The notes under the pieces: generated by a model
Seen by the model: only the letters and a program-made list of their open reading frames with translations
Told to the model about the DNA's origin: nothing
Database searches by the model: none
Made by a program: the position numbers and the translations under genes
NCBI RefSeq assembly: GCF_024609245.1
Contig: NZ_JANJYH010000001.1
Coordinates: 372,001-436,000, forward strand
DNA: 64,000 nt
Reading direction: 5' to 3'
Origin: Haloarchaeobius sp. FL176
GTDB lineage: Archaea; Halobacteriota; Halobacteria; Halobacteriales; Natrialbaceae
Shown: positions 9,601 to 16,324 of the stretch, piece by piece
Numbering within the stretch: position 1 is the first letter of the stretch
Layout: every line of letters begins with the position of its first letter

Positions 9601-10559
9601 CGGTTGTTCGCCTCATCGAACTTGAGAATCTGCGTACCTTGCGTGTCGTAGTAGCTGGAACCGACGAGGAGCGAACCATCGAAGTCGTCGACCGCTTCGA
9701 CACCGGCGTCGATGGTGTCACCGTCGGAAGCCGAGTCGGAGAGTCGTGCGCTAACGTACACTCTCTCTACGGAGTCAGAGGTGTTCGCAGCGGTTCCGTC
9801 GAAACTCACTCGCGTGTTGAGGCTGTCGTACGGAACGGTCCGATTCTCGGCAATCAGCTGACCTTCACTGTTGTACAGTTCAACGTTGACGTGCTCGACG
9901 TCGTCGGCAGTGATGCCGGTGCTTTGGCTGCCGAAGGCGAGGTTCACGTCAACGTAGGATACGTTGTCTGTAGCACTCGTGTCACTCACGTTCGCAGCTT
10001 CAACCGTCAGACCACGAGTGGTGTTTGCGTTCTGAGTCGTGTCGAAGGCACCGGTGGAATCGTAGGTCACCTGTGCCGTTGCGGCGGGCTCACCGTTAAT
10101 CGTAATGTCAACGGGGGCACTGCCAGCGGTACTCGGGTTTTGGACGTCCGAGTACTCCACAGTGACTGTGTCTCCAGCACTGACGGATGTAGTACCGTCG
10201 AGGGTGATAGTCAGTGTTTCACCGTTGTTGGAACTGGAGACATCGGTGACGGTGTTAGTGACGTCATTACCGTTGACGATTACAGTCACGTCACCTTGGC
10301 CGACATTACTTATGTCAGATGTAGGCGAACCTACACTATAATCCACAACTATACTAGTTAAGCTGCTGTCTCCTTCAGCATCTGCACTCACGGTGTGGGT
10401 TGATCCAGAATCAACCGTAGCCGGATTTGCAGACGCAGATGCGTTTGCAGTCGCAGCAACTGTCCCGGTAAACGCCACGGCTCCTCCTGCGATAGAGGTG
10501 ACCATGAGCGCAGCCAGGAACAGGCTGCGTACCTTGTCTTTCGTTTGTGTTGATGTCAT
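6621..10559 (-). CDS. very large secreted surface protein with CarboxypepD_reg, CARDB and dockerin-like C-terminus
   Basis: This 1312-residue acidic protein has a signal peptide (about residues 1-34) and many N-glycosylation sequons. Recognisable parts are a carboxypeptidase-regulatory-like beta-sandwich near residue 1000 ('LSGIVTDESNNPIADAGVW'), a similar motif near 540, and a CARDB-type domain at about 1172-1272. The last 37 residues are two tandem copies of a dockerin-like helix, 'TIQDVLSVIDEYNNG' and 'TIQDILAVIDAYN', without the usual calcium loop before each. There is no PGF-CTERM or other membrane anchor, so the protein should be held by another molecule, perhaps the co-transcribed anchored protein. 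It could be an S-layer component or a large adhesin. Catalytic residues are not visible. Confidence 0.85.
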   Translation of the reverse strand: MTSTQTKDKVRSLFLAALMVTSIAGGAVAFTGTVAATANASASANPATVDSGSTHTVSADAEGDSSLTSIVVDYSVGSPTSDISNVGQGDVTVIVNGNDVTNTVTDVSSSNNGETLTITLDGTTSVSAGDTVTVEYSDVQNPSTAGSAPVDITINGEPAATAQVTYDSTGAFDTTQNANTTRGLTVEAANVSDTSATDNVSYVDVNLAFGSQSTGITADDVEHVNVELYNSEGQLIAENRTVPYDSLNTRVSFDGTAANTSDSVERVYVSARLSDSASDGDTIDAGVEAVDDFDGSLLVGSSYYDTQGTQILKFDEANNRAPGVISAYVNSFTQGDVESAQVFIINTNTGNIVNPDNPLTTNTDGNTLPLGVPYGDYRAQAQKGGFTTETSAAASLTPADDNRQLDVTLQATAEPKRVVLEPVDTTSGPADDSTLVEYRATVYGQIGEETDVRLEGIDVTLSDNGDLITLGDEDQSVTAGAITNTTNANGETYFTARSGVVQSATLNATVTNSTTTIFDTAPVRFGVLSGEGQFVGQVFDGDTTSGLDDATVWTVTSAQYRSNTIWTTVDVTDFGASAGDTLYYRVIDQDTGEVMDNDEYEVEVGPDFGEDGGLETQVRLASEVGIADPLAGIGELEEDDSSGPGMWNQDEQVGLVDSLNTTNNDVGQGFFATDRNDDSQSAFLITPLEAGNYTVQVSTKQTNASREASIGTTPDDPFQNVSATDVVIQTSENLTSDQAAADSSADGPQLIDETNEDGDYLLDQLYTDGQAGVYYTIIAEKTGYDRDFADVLVTENGATYEDQNDETLVLEERDVDPVVNIDAIALLPSTDAAPSDAANPDAYEEYAYNNQSDGFTQVLPRDDSAVEVDLLQTTAESSGDPINGTVTVTVPDNELGSTDANEDNFNGEWTNVAGGTILSQDSVNNTITVATGDDGQAILWLQSDVSTQDLGVVTPPAGTPADAVTDEGFFSGVYAQSTTDEGATDATAKAITGITQFGSLSGIVTDESNNPIADAGVWVEAFQLNENSVEVRIERLNNTHATVSIYEDSYNASQPGFEPAELDNSNFLVTSEAVAFEDLANYRFEDFNSTVRQQYGLVAPDPDSGFTLYTKSDNDAGFLGKYTLPRVPAKASNNQYSVRAESPVQQLPGLGDGQTRASVTDDVNLVIVGATPSDFQVSNLGVDPVNATSGDTVTVTADIENGGSVASTEDATIEVLNGSTVVSTQTVTTEIISGGETVTISSAIDTTGLDAGSYTVQVSSSDDTEATTLTIESSGDETTTIQDVLSVIDEYNNGNATIQDILAVIDAYNADN

Positions 10560-10885
10560 GTTTTGTCGTTTCTGTCGGTCGGTGCAGCACTTTTCTCCCC
10601 GTGTCCGTCTGTGGGATGCGGGCCGAACAAGGGGCTACTTGCTACTGTCACCATGGGTAGGGGTACATCGAAGAAGCAGGAACCGTTGTTATAAATGCTT
10701 TGTGGTGGTGGGCCTGTTTGTTAACGGGACGCACACACGTGCTATCGGTTGTTTTTCGGAGCCAAACGGTATGTATACGACCCAAAGTGTGCGGACAAAT
10801 TATTTAAATCAACGATAGTCCTCGGGGGTCCGGTGGAGTCCCTGGCTTTCTCCGCAACGAGTGTGGTACTTCTGCTTGGCCCGGC
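10560..10885 (-). promoter_or_regulatory. upstream region of the surface-protein operon
   Basis: No gene is seen here. On the minus strand a TATA box TTTATAAC lies at 10688-10695, which predicts a start near 10665 and an untranslated leader of roughly 105 nt. A second AT-rich element (AAATTATTTAAATC, about 10795-10808) could act further upstream. No Shine-Dalgarno sequence precedes the ATG at 10559. A long leader is unusual next to the many leaderless genes of the window. Confidence 0.5.
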
Positions 10886-11644
10886 TCAGTCCCGCGTGAC
10901 GATCTCGACTTCCTGCCCGTCGAGCGTCTTGGTGAACGCGTAGCGGTCGTTGCAGGACTCGGGGTCGCGGTAGTCCTCGGCGCCGCGTGCCACGAGCGTG
11001 TTCCACGTCTCGTGGAGGTCGTCACAGCGCACGGCGACGTGTCCCCAGGCGTCGCCCACGTCGTAGCTCCGGCCGTCGTAGTTGTAGGTGAGCTCGACGC
11101 TCATCGCCTCGTTGGCGGCGTCCTCGGGCTTCAGGAAGTAGAGCGCGAAGTCGTCGAACTCCTCGCGGCGGAACAGCTCGTACTCGAGCTTGCGGGTGAA
11201 CCAGCCGATTGCGGCGTCGGCGTCTTCCACTCGCAGCATCGTGTGGTCGAGGCTGTACTTCGCACCGTGGTCGCGCTCGACGAGTTCGACCTCGTGGCCG
11301 TCGGGGTCGCGGACGAAGGCGTAGGAGCCGCCACAGGAGTCGGGGTCACGGTAGTCCTCGACGCCCTCGTCCATGAGCCCCGCGTAGGCGTCGTAGACAT
11401 CCTCGACCCGCACCGCGATGTGTCCCCAGGCGTCGCCGTGGTCGTACGTGCGGTCGTCGTGGTTGTAGGTGAGTTCGAGCAACGCGCCCTCCGCGTGGAC
11501 GTCCTCGGGGCCGAGGAAGACGTTGGTGAACGTGTCTGCCTCCCAGCGGCCCTTCTCCTCGTAGTCGAGATGTGTGGTGTACCAGTCGAGACTGGCGTCG
11601 AGGTCCTCGACGCGCATCATGGTGTGGCCGAGCGTTGCCTGCAT
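10886..11644 (-). CDS. tandem VOC (glyoxalase/dioxygenase-fold) protein
   Basis: This 252-residue protein consists of two vicinal-oxygen-chelate domains in tandem. The first begins 'LGHTMMRVEDLDASLDWY' and the second, near residue 132, begins 'LDHTMLRVEDADAAIGWF'. Both contain 'GDAWGH[IV]AVR' and end in 'DP.G.EVELVER' or 'DGQEVEIVTR', the pattern of glyoxalase I-like enzymes. The His and Glu positions used for metal binding appear kept in both halves. The start at 11644 was chosen because the homologous fold begins there; a longer frame would add 21 unsupported residues. Lactoylglutathione-lyase-type activity on methylglyoxal adducts is likely, but the thiol cofactor and substrate in haloarchaea are not clear from sequence. 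Confidence 0.82.
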   Translation of the reverse strand: MQATLGHTMMRVEDLDASLDWYTTHLDYEEKGRWEADTFTNVFLGPEDVHAEGALLELTYNHDDRTYDHGDAWGHIAVRVEDVYDAYAGLMDEGVEDYRDPDSCGGSYAFVRDPDGHEVELVERDHGAKYSLDHTMLRVEDADAAIGWFTRKLEYELFRREEFDDFALYFLKPEDAANEAMSVELTYNYDGRSYDVGDAWGHVAVRCDDLHETWNTLVARGAEDYRDPESCNDRYAFTKTLDGQEVEIVTRD

Positions 11645-11748
11645 ACGAGAACGTACGGCCAGCCTGTTGAAACCAGTAGCGGATGCGGAACACCAGTCCC
11701 GGCTCACTTTTCGTCACCCGTGCTCGCACACGTGTGAGAGAAGTCGGA

Positions 11749-12858
11749 TTACTTCCGCAGAACGAGCTTCAGCACGTCCTCGTCCTGGAGTTCGTGCTCC
11801 GTCCCGACCTGCTGCCCGTCGTGCTTTGCGCTCGGGCCGCGGATTCGGGCGAACCGAAACCGGTCCTCGAAGTCGCCGCCGAGCTTCGAGAGTGCGTCCT
11901 CGATGGTCGCCCCCTCGGAGACGACGAGTGGCTCCTCCCAGTCGACACCGCGGCCGGGTTTGTCCATGTAGACGCGGATGAGCCCGAGGTTCTCCCAGAT
12001 GCGCTCCTTCAGCGCGTCGAGGCCCTTCTCCTCGGCGGCGGAGATGAACGTCGCCTCCTCGGGGTCGATGTCTCGCTTCCGGAGCTCCTCGTCGACCTGT
12101 TCCTTGTAGGAAGGCTCGATGAGGTCGGTCTTGTTGACGGTGACGATGGACGGCGTGTACACCCGATTGTCCATGACGCCGTCGATGAGCCGGTCGATGT
12201 CGAGTTCCTCGCCGAGGTTGACGTCGGCGTTGACGTAGCCGTGTTCGCGGAGGACCTGTTTGATCGTGTCGTCGTCCATCGGCTGGTCGACCGTCGAGGT
12301 CACCTTGATGCCGTCTTTGATCTTCTTCCGGATGGTGACCCGCGGGGGCTGCTGGTCGATCCGAATCTTGTTGTTGTACAGCTCCTTCCGAAGCCGGTCG
12401 TACTGCTCGATCTCGAACACGGAGAGCATGAACACGAGGAGGTCGGCGCTTCGAACGACCGAGAGGACTTCCTTCCCGCCACCGCGCCCGTCTGCCGCCC
12501 CCTCGATGAGACCGGGCACGTCGAGCAACTGGATGTGCGCGCCGTTGATGTCGACCATCCCGGGGTTGACGGTCAGCGTCGTGAACTCGTACTCGCCGGT
12601 CTCCGAGTCGGCGTTCGTCATCGCGTTGATGAGCGTCGACTTGCCGACGCTGGGGAAACCGACCAGTGCGACCGAAGCGTCGCCGTGTTTCTCGACCGCG
12701 TAGCCCTGCCCGCCACCGCTGCTGGACTGGTTCTCCAGCTTCTCTTTCTTCTGTGCGAGCTTGGACTTCAGCCGCCCGATGTGGGCCTCGGTGGACTTGT
12801 TGTAGGGCGTCTCGGCTATCTCCTCCTCGATCGCCTCAATCTCGTCTTCGAGCCCCAT
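11749..12858 (-). CDS. DRG/Obg-family GTP-binding protein
   Basis: This 369-residue translation-associated GTPase is the archaeal relative of eukaryotic DRG/Rbg proteins. An N-terminal coiled-coil segment rich in Lys and Glu (residues 1-50) precedes the G domain with G1 'GFPSVGKST', G3 'DVPGLIEGA', G4 'NKTD' and an 'ISAAEEKGLD' G5 region. An S5D2-like insertion follows G3. The C-terminus (from 'IRVYMDKPG') is a TGS domain ending 'LQDEDVLKLVLRK'. These proteins associate with ribosomes. The start at 12858 gives the typical 'MGLEDEIEAIEEEIAETPYN'. The gene stands alone and is divergent from a small haloarchaeal gene. Confidence 0.93.
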   Translation of the reverse strand: MGLEDEIEAIEEEIAETPYNKSTEAHIGRLKSKLAQKKEKLENQSSSGGGQGYAVEKHGDASVALVGFPSVGKSTLINAMTNADSETGEYEFTTLTVNPGMVDINGAHIQLLDVPGLIEGAADGRGGGKEVLSVVRSADLLVFMLSVFEIEQYDRLRKELYNNKIRIDQQPPRVTIRKKIKDGIKVTSTVDQPMDDDTIKQVLREHGYVNADVNLGEELDIDRLIDGVMDNRVYTPSIVTVNKTDLIEPSYKEQVDEELRKRDIDPEEATFISAAEEKGLDALKERIWENLGLIRVYMDKPGRGVDWEEPLVVSEGATIEDALSKLGGDFEDRFRFARIRGPSAKHDGQQVGTEHELQDEDVLKLVLRK

Positions 12859-12980
12859 CGTTGCACTCTCGGCCGTCGGAGCCGAAAAACCTGTCCACTC
12901 CGTCCCGCCACCGATGGCCAGCTTCCCTCCCAGGAGGTTCGGTCCATTAATCAAAGTGAGAAATAAACTTCGCGCAGAGG

Positions 12981-13181
12981 ATGACCGACCCGGCGCGGTT
13001 ACGCGACAGTACGCAGATCGTCCTCCCCGACGGGACGCCCCGCGCGGTGCGACGGCGGCTGGCCGAGGAGTTCACGTTGACCGTCCGCAAGGAAGCGGAC
13101 ACGTACCGGCTCGTCGGGAGTCCCGTCGAGATTGACCGCGCGAGCGACTTCCTGGTCAGGCAGGGCGTCCTCGTCCGCTGA
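12981..13181 (+). CDS. small conserved haloarchaeal protein (66 aa)
   Basis: This 66-residue protein reads 'MTDPARLRDSTQIVLPDGTP' at its start and closes with 'YRLVGSPVEIDRASDFLVRQ' plus a few residues. It resembles a small family I recall being labelled VNG_1110C-like in haloarchaea; the function is unknown. The shape (a short strand, a helix, then a KH-like 'GSP.EI..A..FL...G' ending) would suit a small nucleic-acid-binding or regulatory protein, but that is only inference. It has its own AT-rich upstream sequence (GAGAAATAAACTT, about 12957-12969), which fits a leaderless transcript. Confidence 0.75.
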   Translation: MTDPARLRDSTQIVLPDGTPRAVRRRLAEEFTLTVRKEADTYRLVGSPVEIDRASDFLVRQGVLVR

Positions 13182-13218
13182 GAACGTCCGTTCCGGCTCG
13201 CGGAGCCGCGCAGGACGA

Positions 13219-13893
13219 CTACGTCCGGAGCCGTGCGAGCGCGTCGAGGGCCCCTTCGGCGTGTGCCTCGTCCAGCACCACGTCGGCAGCTGCGAGCGCC
13301 CGGTCGTCCGCGTTCGACGGTGCGAAGCTCCGCCCGACCCGCTCGAACGTCGACACGTCGTTCTCCGAGTCGCCGACCGCTGCGAACTCCCCCGGCTCGT
13401 AGCCCAGCCGCTCGGCGACGCGTTCGAGCATCAGTCCCTTCGACATGTCCGGCTGTTTGAGGTGGAAGGCGTAGCCGGTGTCGACGACCCCGAGGCCGTG
13501 CTCCGCGGCGACCTCGCGGAGCAGTGCTTCGTCCGCGTCGAGGTCGACGGCGACTTCGGTCTCCCGCCAGCGGTTCACGAGGTCGACGTCCCCCCAGCCG
13601 AGGTCGCCGCCGGCGGCCTGGAACGCCTCGACGGCGGCGGTCGTGCGCTCTCTGTCGCCGTGGACCAGCACCTCGTGGTCCACGTGTGCGATACCCCCGT
13701 TCTCGGCGATGACACGTTCCTCGATGGCGATGAAGGTACAGAGTGCAACCGGATACGGGAACGCTTTCCCCGTCGCCAGCACGACTGGCGCGGGCCACTC
13801 CCGCACCGGCTCGAAGACGCGCGGGTCGATACCCCCCTCCGGCCGGGTGAGCGTGCCGTCGATGTCGAGGACGAGCGGCGGGGCGTCGGTCAT
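13219..13893 (-). CDS. pgp: phosphoglycolate phosphatase (archaeal HAD type)
   Basis: This 224-residue HAD hydrolase belongs to the archaeal phosphoglycolate phosphatase group (TA0175 type), which removes phosphate from 2-phosphoglycolate. The nucleophile motif is 'LVLDIDGTLTRPEGGI' close to the N-terminus. 'LATGKAFPYPVAL' is motif II, a Lys is in 'QPDMSKGLMLERVAERL', and motif IV is 'AAVGDSENDVSTFERVG'. A type C2 cap sits between motifs II and III. The start at 13893 begins exactly before the first HAD strand; a longer frame would add 60 low-complexity Arg/Ser-rich residues. It lies 31 bp behind the Cdc6-like gene and may be co-transcribed. Confidence 0.9.
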   Translation of the reverse strand: MTDAPPLVLDIDGTLTRPEGGIDPRVFEPVREWPAPVVLATGKAFPYPVALCTFIAIEERVIAENGGIAHVDHEVLVHGDRERTTAAVEAFQAAGGDLGWGDVDLVNRWRETEVAVDLDADEALLREVAAEHGLGVVDTGYAFHLKQPDMSKGLMLERVAERLGYEPGEFAAVGDSENDVSTFERVGRSFAPSNADDRALAAADVVLDEAHAEGALDALARLRT

Positions 13894-13924
13894 ACCTCCC
13901 CTGGGGCGACCGGGGCTAAATGGC

Positions 13925-15118
13925 TCACGCTCTCGAGTCGCTCTCGTGTTGCAGCTCGTACAGCCGGCTGAACACGAGCGTCGGGAACCGGGGCTCGAGC
14001 TTGCTCGGTGGCCGGCCCGCGCTCTCGGCGTCCCGCTCCGCCGTGACGCGCTCCGTGATCCCCTCCTCGGCAAGCTCGTACAGGTACCGCTTCACCGTCG
14101 ACGGCGAGAGGTCGATGCCCGGTGCCGCCGCGACGGACGCCGCCGCGTCTCCCACTGACCTCGTCGCCTCCTCGGGCAGGTCCACCAGCGTCCGCAGCAC
14201 GACCTGTCGGTTCTCGGGGAGCGTCAGCACCCGCCCCAGCGCGACCGTCGGTCGCGGAACCGCGTCGAGCCCGGCCTCCAGGTCGCGTTCGGTGATGCGC
14301 TCGTGGCCTTCCCTGGTCGCCACCTCGGCGGCCCCGAACAGTGCGGTGAGCGCGTCGTGGGCGTCCCCCTTCGCCCACTCCGCGATTCGCCTGATCTGTT
14401 CGTGGTCGAAGGCCTGCCGGGCGAGGCCGTCCGAGGCTCTCCCCGTCAGCAGGTCGACGAGCGCGTGCTGCTGGTACGGCGGAACGTGGATGTGCTCCGG
14501 TGGCAGCAGTTCGCTCGACAACTCCTCGGGTGGGGTCCGGCCGACTGCGATCCAGCTGAGTCGGCCGTCCATCCCGTCGAACGCGCCGTGGAGTGTGGAG
14601 AGCCCGAGCGTGTCGAACTCGTCCACGTGGTCCACGGCCACGACCGCGCGGTCAGTGCCCGACAGGCGCTGCATCAGCCGCGACCGGAGCGAGTCCGTTC
14701 GCACGCCCTGCTTCGGCACCTGTTCCTCGACGAGCGCATCGAGCACCGTGTGGTAGAGCGCGAACTCGCTGTCGTCGACACGGGCGTCGACGTAGACGAA
14801 GTCGGGCGCAGGGGTCGAACGAGCCCGGGTCGTGGTGTGGATGACCCCCCCGGCACCGGTCAGCAGCTGGTCGAGGTGGTCGAACAGCGCGGTGACGACT
14901 GCCGACTTGCCGACCCCTCCGTCCCCCCAGACGTAGGCCGTCGGCGGCAGTGACCGCTCGAAGATCGGGTCCAGATGGTCGAGCAACTGCTCGAGGACTG
15001 GGCCCCGTCCCGACGGATCTTCGACGTGGACGACCGGGGACAGGGCGTCGTAGTCCTTCACGATGCTGGGCTCGCCGCTGCGCCGTTGTCGTCGTCTGAT
15101 TCGTGCTTCGATATCCAT
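13925..15118 (-). CDS. Orc1/Cdc6-like AAA+ ATPase
   Basis: This 397-residue protein has the layout of archaeal Orc1/Cdc6 initiators: a basic N-terminus ('RIRRRQRRSGEPSIV'), an AAA+ domain with Walker A 'GDGGVGKSAV' (residues 65-74), a Walker B region 'AVVAVDHVDEFD', sensor-like 'WIAVGRTPP', a lid domain, and a C-terminal winged-helix region (about 300-397). Walker B is unusual because the DE pair of initiators is read as DHVDE. The gene is not next to visible origin-recognition-box repeats, so it may be a divergent paralogue acting outside origin firing. Many haloarchaea carry several such copies. Confidence 0.75.
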   Translation of the reverse strand: MDIEARIRRRQRRSGEPSIVKDYDALSPVVHVEDPSGRGPVLEQLLDHLDPIFERSLPPTAYVWGDGGVGKSAVVTALFDHLDQLLTGAGGVIHTTTRARSTPAPDFVYVDARVDDSEFALYHTVLDALVEEQVPKQGVRTDSLRSRLMQRLSGTDRAVVAVDHVDEFDTLGLSTLHGAFDGMDGRLSWIAVGRTPPEELSSELLPPEHIHVPPYQQHALVDLLTGRASDGLARQAFDHEQIRRIAEWAKGDAHDALTALFGAAEVATREGHERITERDLEAGLDAVPRPTVALGRVLTLPENRQVVLRTLVDLPEEATRSVGDAAASVAAAPGIDLSPSTVKRYLYELAEEGITERVTAERDAESAGRPPSKLEPRFPTLVFSRLYELQHESDSRA

Positions 15119-15221
15119 GCGATTGGTCGGTGCGGTTGTGGTAGCTCGGTCCGTCCAGTGCTAAAAGCCTCGGGAGTGCACCGAGGCCGTGTCGGTGGCG
15201 ACGCCTCGTGGGCGTGGTGCC

Positions 15222-16322
15222 TCAGATGTAGCCGGCGTTCGGCAGCACGGAGACTATCTCGAGGATTGCTACGCCGACCATCGCGATTGCGATGGCCATC
15301 GCGGGCGGGTCGACGTGGGTTCCCGAGTGCGCGTAGAAGAGGCGCTGGGTCACCTCGCCGAGGAGCCCGCTCACCGCGCCGAAGACGCCGGCCGCCAGCA
15401 GCGCGACGACCGGACCGAAGTCGGGCAGCAGCACGACCGCTCCGACCGCCCCGATGAGCGTGATGTGGTGGGTCACCGGGATCTTCTCGACGCCGAGGTT
15501 CAGGAACAGCAGGCTCATCGCAGAGATGGCGTAGCCGAGGAAGATGCTGTTGGTCATGATGTAGATGTACCCACCGAGGATGCCACCGACGAGCCCGATG
15601 GCCGTGACGCCCGACCACCTGTACTGGTGGGGGAGCCACGGCTCGGTCGCCAGCCGACCCTGGTGCTCCATGGGCACCTCACCGCCGTCCGCAGCGGTGT
15701 GGGGCTCCTCGCGCTCGAACGGCGACATGTCGAGGAGGCCCGAGCCGGCGGACTTCCCGACGATGGGGTAGCCGAAGACGCCCCGCGCGACGAACGCACT
15801 CACGACGACCGTCAGCGCGATGGAGTCGGTGACGCCCGTCCCGCTGACCACGAGAAGCGCGCCGGCGAACTGGTTGAACAACGCGCCGAACACGCCGAAG
15901 ATGGCACCGACCGCGAGGATGTCGGGCTTGGTGCCGAAGGCGTACAGGATGTTCTTCCCGAAGTGGTAGTCCCAGTCGTCGGGCTCCATCTCGGGATACT
16001 TCTTCCCGGCGTAGGCCGAGGCGGCGACACCACCCGCGAACGCGATGTGCGGGCCGGTGACGGCACCGAAGCCGATGATGCCGGACAGTCCGCCGACGAG
16101 TTCCCCCTGTCCGACCGCGAGGTCGGTCCCGCCGAGCTGGCGGTTGATGATCCCGAGGCCTTCACCGAGGAAGACGACGAACCCGGTGAAGATGAACGCC
16201 GGCAGTGCCCCGATGGCGGCCCCGAACGCGCCGCCGGCTGCGGCTGCGATGACCAGCAGCAGGAACGTCTCGACGCTGATGTCGATGATCGGTACCATCG
16301 TCTGGATTGCGACCTCGAACAT
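15222..16322 (-). CDS. polytopic membrane protein linked to glpK (DUF7973-like)
   Basis: This 366-residue protein has about ten hydrophobic segments, many glycine- and alanine-rich ('VIAAAAGGAFGAAIGALPAF', 'GFGAVTGPHIAFAGGVAASA'), and a central hydrophilic loop (about 200-230). It begins 2 bp after the glpK stop, so it is certainly co-transcribed with glycerol kinase. It has no GlpF NPA motifs and is not an aquaporin by sequence. From its position it is a good candidate for glycerol entry or for a regulatory partner of GlpK. A similar unnamed membrane gene accompanies glpK in other haloarchaea as far as I recall. The function is inferred from context only. Confidence 0.75.
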   Translation of the reverse strand: MFEVAIQTMVPIIDISVETFLLLVIAAAAGGAFGAAIGALPAFIFTGFVVFLGEGLGIINRQLGGTDLAVGQGELVGGLSGIIGFGAVTGPHIAFAGGVAASAYAGKKYPEMEPDDWDYHFGKNILYAFGTKPDILAVGAIFGVFGALFNQFAGALLVVSGTGVTDSIALTVVVSAFVARGVFGYPIVGKSAGSGLLDMSPFEREEPHTAADGGEVPMEHQGRLATEPWLPHQYRWSGVTAIGLVGGILGGYIYIMTNSIFLGYAISAMSLLFLNLGVEKIPVTHHITLIGAVGAVVLLPDFGPVVALLAAGVFGAVSGLLGEVTQRLFYAHSGTHVDPPAMAIAIAMVGVAILEIVSVLPNAGYI

Positions 16323-16324
16323 CG

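Noticed and set aside
15119-15221. Replication origin next to the Cdc6-like gene
   Set aside because: No repeated origin-recognition boxes or AT-rich unwinding element seen in the adjacent non-coding DNA.
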